Of a stretch of DNA of 35,076 nucleotides, positions 32,469 through 35,076 are shown piece by piece (the stretch's first letter is position 1; every line of letters begins with the position of its first letter). This DNA comes from Oscillospiraceae bacterium (GTDB lineage Bacteria > Bacillota > Clostridia > Oscillospirales > Ruminococcaceae): assembly GCA_017399625.1 (NCBI GenBank), contig JAFQBT010000049.1:1-35076 (forward strand), in the 5' to 3' direction. The position numbers and the translations under genes are program-made. Under the pieces are notes generated by a model. That model did not search any database and had not been told where the DNA came from. It saw only the letters and a list, made by a program, of their open reading frames with translations.

Positions 32469-33047
32469 ATGCAAAAACTTCTCTATATCGATTCCTGTAT
32501 CCGCAATGAACTTTCACGCACAAAGCGGATTGCAACCCCGATTGTTGAAAAACTCAAAGAACGCTATGAAGTCGAAACAATAGTCATAAATGAACTTGAA
32601 CTGAACCCGGTTCAGTATGACGAAAACCGCCGCAGAGCCGGCGGAACCGTTTCCGAAGAAGCTATTTGCTGGGCAAACAAAATCAAAAATGCCGACAGAA
32701 TCGTAATCGCCGCGCCTTTCTGGGATATGTCGATTCCGGCGGCGCTCAAAACATTCTTTGAACTCTGCTCGCTTTTTAACGTAACTTTCGGAAGCGACGA
32801 CAAAACCTGCTTCGGACTTTGCAAAGCGGAAAACGCAATGTTCATAACAACCCGCGGAATGAAAATCGAAACCGGCGAACCTCTTGAACAGGCAACTCCC
32901 TACCTCAAAGCGCTTTTCTGGCTCTGGGGAATAAAAGGTTTCGAAACTGTCGCAAGAAGCAATTTCGATTATATTCCGCAGGAAGAAATCGAAAAGGAAA
33001 TCGCTTCCGCCATCAATGAGGGACTTGAAATTGCAGAAACTTTTTAA
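32469..33047 (+). CDS. NAD(P)H-dependent FMN oxidoreductase (azoreductase-like flavodoxin fold)
   Basis: A 192-residue cytosolic flavoprotein. The N-terminus KLLYIDSCIRNELSRTKRIA gives the FMN phosphate loop after the first beta strand. ADRIVIAAPFWDMSIPAALKTFFE is the conserved central motif of the AzoR/NQO-like family (APFWxxxxPAxLKxxxD), and FITTRGMKI is the later flavin-contact loop. It would reduce quinones or azo compounds by a two-electron step; the physiological substrate is unknown. ATG 32469 was chosen because AAAGGAG (32454-32460) precedes it by eight bases. The 3' end overlaps the VanZ-like gene by 17 bases. The 158-bp region before it holds an inverted repeat GAACATC/GATGTTC near 32361-32392 but no convincing promoter. 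Confidence 0.87.
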   Translation: MQKLLYIDSCIRNELSRTKRIATPIVEKLKERYEVETIVINELELNPVQYDENRRRAGGTVSEEAICWANKIKNADRIVIAAPFWDMSIPAALKTFFELCSLFNVTFGSDDKTCFGLCKAENAMFITTRGMKIETGEPLEQATPYLKALFWLWGIKGFETVARSNFDYIPQEEIEKEIASAINEGLEIAETF

Positions 33048-33723
33048 CAGCAAAAAAACTGCCGCGGCGGCATATGCGGCTGCGGCTTTTCTTTTCGGAA
33101 TATATGCCTTTGCGGAAATGGTTCCGGGATTTTTCCTTTCCACTGCGGGAAGGCTTGTTCTGCTCTGCGGATGCTGCGCTTTTATGTGGTGCGGAGGCGC
33201 AGTGCTCACCAAAATAATCGGAAACAACGGCCCCATGCAGATGAATCTGAGAATTTATCTCGGGCTTTTTCTTCTGCTTTTTGCAACGCTGACCCTTTTT
33301 GACCCGCTTTGGGGAAGAAACGGCGGCTTTGTGAACTGGACAAAGGACCTTTTCCGGGTTTACACTGAAAACAGCCTTAACCTTGTGCCTTTCCGCACCA
33401 TCGGAAGCTATCTTACAAAGGGAACATATAAACAGCTTCTGGTCAACATTGCGGGTAACATTGTCTGCCTTATGCCCCTTGGGATTTTGCTTCCGCTTTG
33501 TTTTGAAAAACAGAAAAAGGCGCTTGTTTTCCTGCTTTCCTGCGCCGGAATTTCCGCAGGAGTTGAAATCCTCCAGTTCATAACCCTTTCCGGAAGCTGC
33601 GACGTTGACGATCTTATCCTCAATGCCGGCGGCGCGTTCCTCATGTTCGGAATTGCGAGGATAAAATATATCGATAAAATCCTGCGGCGGATTCTGCTGC
33701 TTGAGAAAGGAGACCCCGCATGA
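33031..33723 (+). CDS. VanZ-like family membrane protein
   Basis: A 230-residue membrane protein with about five hydrophobic helices. The VanZ-like domain (about 95-225) shows NLVPFRTIGSYLTKG, a helix with NIAGNIVCLMPLGILLPL, and ISAGVEILQFITLSGSCDVDDLILNAGGAFLMFGI, including the E-Q and DxxD/NxxG positions typical of the family. VanZ in Enterococcus gives low teicoplanin resistance; most family members have unknown roles in the envelope and this one should not be read as a resistance gene. TTG 33031 is preferred since GAGGGA lies seven bases before it; ATG 33016 is the alternative. It overlaps the oxidoreductase gene before it and the galE gene after it (ATGA), so the three form an operon. 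Confidence 0.85.
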   Translation: MQKLFNSKKTAAAAYAAAAFLFGIYAFAEMVPGFFLSTAGRLVLLCGCCAFMWCGGAVLTKIIGNNGPMQMNLRIYLGLFLLLFATLTLFDPLWGRNGGFVNWTKDLFRVYTENSLNLVPFRTIGSYLTKGTYKQLLVNIAGNIVCLMPLGILLPLCFEKQKKALVFLLSCAGISAGVEILQFITLSGSCDVDDLILNAGGAFLMFGIARIKYIDKILRRILLLEKGDPA

Positions 33724-34736
33724 AAATTCTGCTGACCGGCGGAGCCGGATACATAGGTTCCCATACCGCGGTTGAACTTGCAGAAGCGGGATATGATGTA
33801 ATTATTGCGGATAATTTCTGCAACAGCAGCCCGGTTGTTCCTGAACGCCTTGAAAAAATCACCGGGAAAAGTTTTCCGTTTTATGAAATCGACGTTGCGG
33901 ATAAAAACGCTCTCCGCAGGGTTTTTGATGAAAACGAAATAGATGCGGCGATACATTTTGCCGGATATAAAGCCGTTGGCGAATCGGTAAAAGTACCGCT
34001 TTCATATTACCGCAACAACATAGATACGACCCTTTCGCTTCTGGAGGTAATGGCGGAATACGGCTGTAAAAATCTTGTTTTCAGCTCCTCCGCAACGGTT
34101 TACGGAGAACGGGCAAAACTTCCTTACCGGGAGGATATGGAAACCGGTCCCTGCGCCAGTCCTTATGGATGGACGAAGCTTTTTATCGAGCAGATAATAA
34201 CCGACCATACGAAGGCAGATTTGGATTTTTCCGCGGTGATCCTCCGTTATTTCAACCCGGTCGGAGCTTATGAAAGCGGACTTATCGGAGAGGACCCTAA
34301 GGACATTCCGAACAACCTGATGCCCTATATTTCCCGGGTAGCGGTGGGCAATCTCCCTTGTCTCAACGTTTTCGGAAACGATTATCCGACCCCGGACGGT
34401 ACCGGAGTCCGGGATTATATTCATGTTTGCGACCTTGCAAAAGGACACGTTGCGGCGCTTGAGTTTGCCGCAAAAAACAGCGGAACGGAAATTTTCAATC
34501 TCGGAGCGGGGAAGGGGATAAGCGTTCTCGAAATGATCTCCGCTTATGAAAAAGCCTGCGGGCACGAGATTCCATATAAAATTGCGCCGAGGCGCGAAGG
34601 TGATATTGCCGAATTTTATGCGGACGCAAAAAAGGCTTTTGAAATCCTCGGCTGGAAAACCGAGCGCGATGTTTCCGAAATGTGCCGCGATTCCTGGAAC
34701 TGGCAGAGCAAAAATCCGAATGGATACGAAGAATAA
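33720..34736 (+). CDS. galE: UDP-glucose 4-epimerase
   Basis: A 338-residue NAD-dependent epimerase that interconverts UDP-glucose and UDP-galactose, feeding galactose use and surface glycan synthesis. The Rossmann motif TGGAGYIGSHTAVELAEAGY is at the N-terminus. AAIHFAGYKAVGESV and VFSSSATVYGE carry the catalytic Ser/Thr region, SPYGWTKLFIEQ holds the YxxxK pair, and LRYFNPVGAYESGLIGEDP and RDYIHVCDLAKGHVAAL are GalE-specific. The length is standard. Its ATG overlaps the VanZ-like stop by four bases with AAAGGAG upstream, so translation is coupled. A terminator follows four bases after the stop. Confidence 0.96.
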   Translation: MKILLTGGAGYIGSHTAVELAEAGYDVIIADNFCNSSPVVPERLEKITGKSFPFYEIDVADKNALRRVFDENEIDAAIHFAGYKAVGESVKVPLSYYRNNIDTTLSLLEVMAEYGCKNLVFSSSATVYGERAKLPYREDMETGPCASPYGWTKLFIEQIITDHTKADLDFSAVILRYFNPVGAYESGLIGEDPKDIPNNLMPYISRVAVGNLPCLNVFGNDYPTPDGTGVRDYIHVCDLAKGHVAALEFAAKNSGTEIFNLGAGKGISVLEMISAYEKACGHEIPYKIAPRREGDIAEFYADAKKAFEILGWKTERDVSEMCRDSWNWQSKNPNGYEE

Positions 34737-34767
34737 AAAAATCCCGCCGGAAACGGCGGGATTTTTT
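34735..34767. terminator. Terminator after galE (GAAA tetraloop)
   Basis: A 9-bp stem (ATCCCGCCG 34741-34749 with CGGCGGGAT 34754-34762) capped by GAAA, with an A6 tract before and T6 after. The symmetry would let it work in both directions. Confidence 0.92.
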
Positions 34768-34776
34768 AAATCATTT

Positions 34777-34884
34777 TTACTGCGCGAGATATTCCTCAAG
34801 GCAAAGTCCGGAATCTTTTATCAAAGCGGCCTGTTCTTGTCTAATTTTCAGTAATGTGATAAAATGGATAAAACAATTAGACAA
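34777..34884 (-). pseudogene. Possible 3' remnant of a minus-strand gene
   Basis: On the minus strand a frame ends TAA at 34777, just beyond the galE terminator. It reads KIRQEQAALIKDSGLCLEEY followed by LAQ and stop. This looks protein-like and ends next to a bidirectional terminator, as a convergent gene would. Upstream the frame runs only to about 34884, through the promoter of the next gene, and has no ribosome binding site. I read it as the surviving C-terminus of a lost gene, but chance is possible. Confidence 0.3.
34837..34884 (+). promoter_or_regulatory. Promoter flanked by TTGTCTAATT/AATTAGACAA inverted repeat
   Basis: TTGTCT (34837-34842) and TAAAAT (34860-34865) are 17 bp apart. 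The -35 is part of TTGTCTAATT (34837-34846), whose exact inverse AATTAGACAA lies at 34875-34884, downstream of the expected start site. The pair brackets the promoter, as an operator bound at two sites would. Confidence 0.6.
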
Positions 34885-34905
34885 ACTGGAATTTGGAGGT
34901 GACAT

Positions 34906-35076
34906 ATGATTATCAAAAAAGTGAAGTTTAGAAGTTCGGATGTAAAGCAAATTTATTTCGATACTTTCCCGAAAAAAGAGAGAATGCCGTTTCCTATGAT
35001 GGTGGCAATGTCAAAGCTTTGGAATACGGATTTTTTAAGCTTTTATGACGGTGATACCTTTTGCGGTTTTATCTAC
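34906..35076 (+). CDS. GNAT-like acetyltransferase, N-terminal part only
   Basis: The first 57 codons of a gene that runs off the window. ATG 34906 follows GGAGGT (34895-34900) by five bases. The visible protein has a first beta strand (MIIKKVKFRSSDVKQIYFDT), then FPKKERMPFPMMVAMSKLWN, then SFYDGDTFCGFIY. The pattern of a short N-terminal helix region followed by a FYDGDTxCGFxY strand resembles the N-terminal part of small GNAT acetyltransferases in clostridia. The acetyl-CoA motif lies outside the window, so the call rests on weak resemblance. Confidence 0.55.
   Translation, partial: MIIKKVKFRSSDVKQIYFDTFPKKERMPFPMMVAMSKLWNTDFLSFYDGDTFCGFIY

Noticed and set aside
33031-33723. Glycopeptide resistance determinant (VanZ)
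   Set aside because: Only the VanZ-like membrane domain is present, with no vanHAX or regulator genes, and most family members are not linked to resistance.

Overview
The window looks like a chromosome segment of an endospore-forming Clostridia-type Bacillota, probably an uncultured gut Oscillospirales-like organism. Four things suggest this: AGGAGG-type ribosome binding sites with frequent TTG starts, sigma-A promoters, a SpoVAF/GerA-family germination protein, and SipW/sortase-B surface proteins with InlB-type repeats. I see no rRNA or tRNA genes, CRISPR array, phage or transposase. The taxonomy is inference.

Left part (1-8010): the 3' end of an EF-G gene, a DUF4830-like membrane protein, a GNAT acetyltransferase, two lipoproteins (one with DUF4349), a YfhO-type polytopic membrane protein, a YfbR-like HD nucleotidase, an unlisted 59-residue membrane peptide on the minus strand, and a PdxY-like pyridoxamine kinase. 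Two REP-like palindromic spacers sit between genes.

Middle-left (8011-14044, minus strand): a marR-ABC-ABC operon encoding a heterodimeric exporter. It has a clear promoter and two tandem palindromic operators. Next to it is an AgrA/AgrC-like two-component system without an AgrB/AgrD peptide module in view.

Centre (14285-25160, plus strand): the most interesting region, a coherent surface-assembly locus. In order it encodes a SipW-type signal peptidase, a TasA-like SipW-signal exported protein, a second TasA-like protein ending in a PPDTG cell-wall sorting signal, a second SipW-type peptidase, a third small exported protein, a 1679-residue secreted protein, a fourth small exported protein, and a class B sortase. 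The giant protein carries InlB/MucBP-like repeats and twelve HxH...C units. Tandem RNA hairpins lie in the leaders and two terminator-like hairpins lie between genes, suggesting unequal subunit output. The inferred picture is a fibre or surface layer processed by dedicated SipW enzymes and partly anchored by the sortase.

Right part (25220-35076): a SpoVAF/GerA-family protein, an MBOAT O-acyltransferase with a DHHW partner (polymer O-acetylation), an RlmD-type 23S rRNA methyltransferase, a lipoprotein joining a ricin-type lectin to an M60-like HExxH metallopeptidase, an FMN-dependent oxidoreductase, a VanZ-like protein, UDP-glucose 4-epimerase, and the start of a GNAT gene behind an inverted-repeat promoter.
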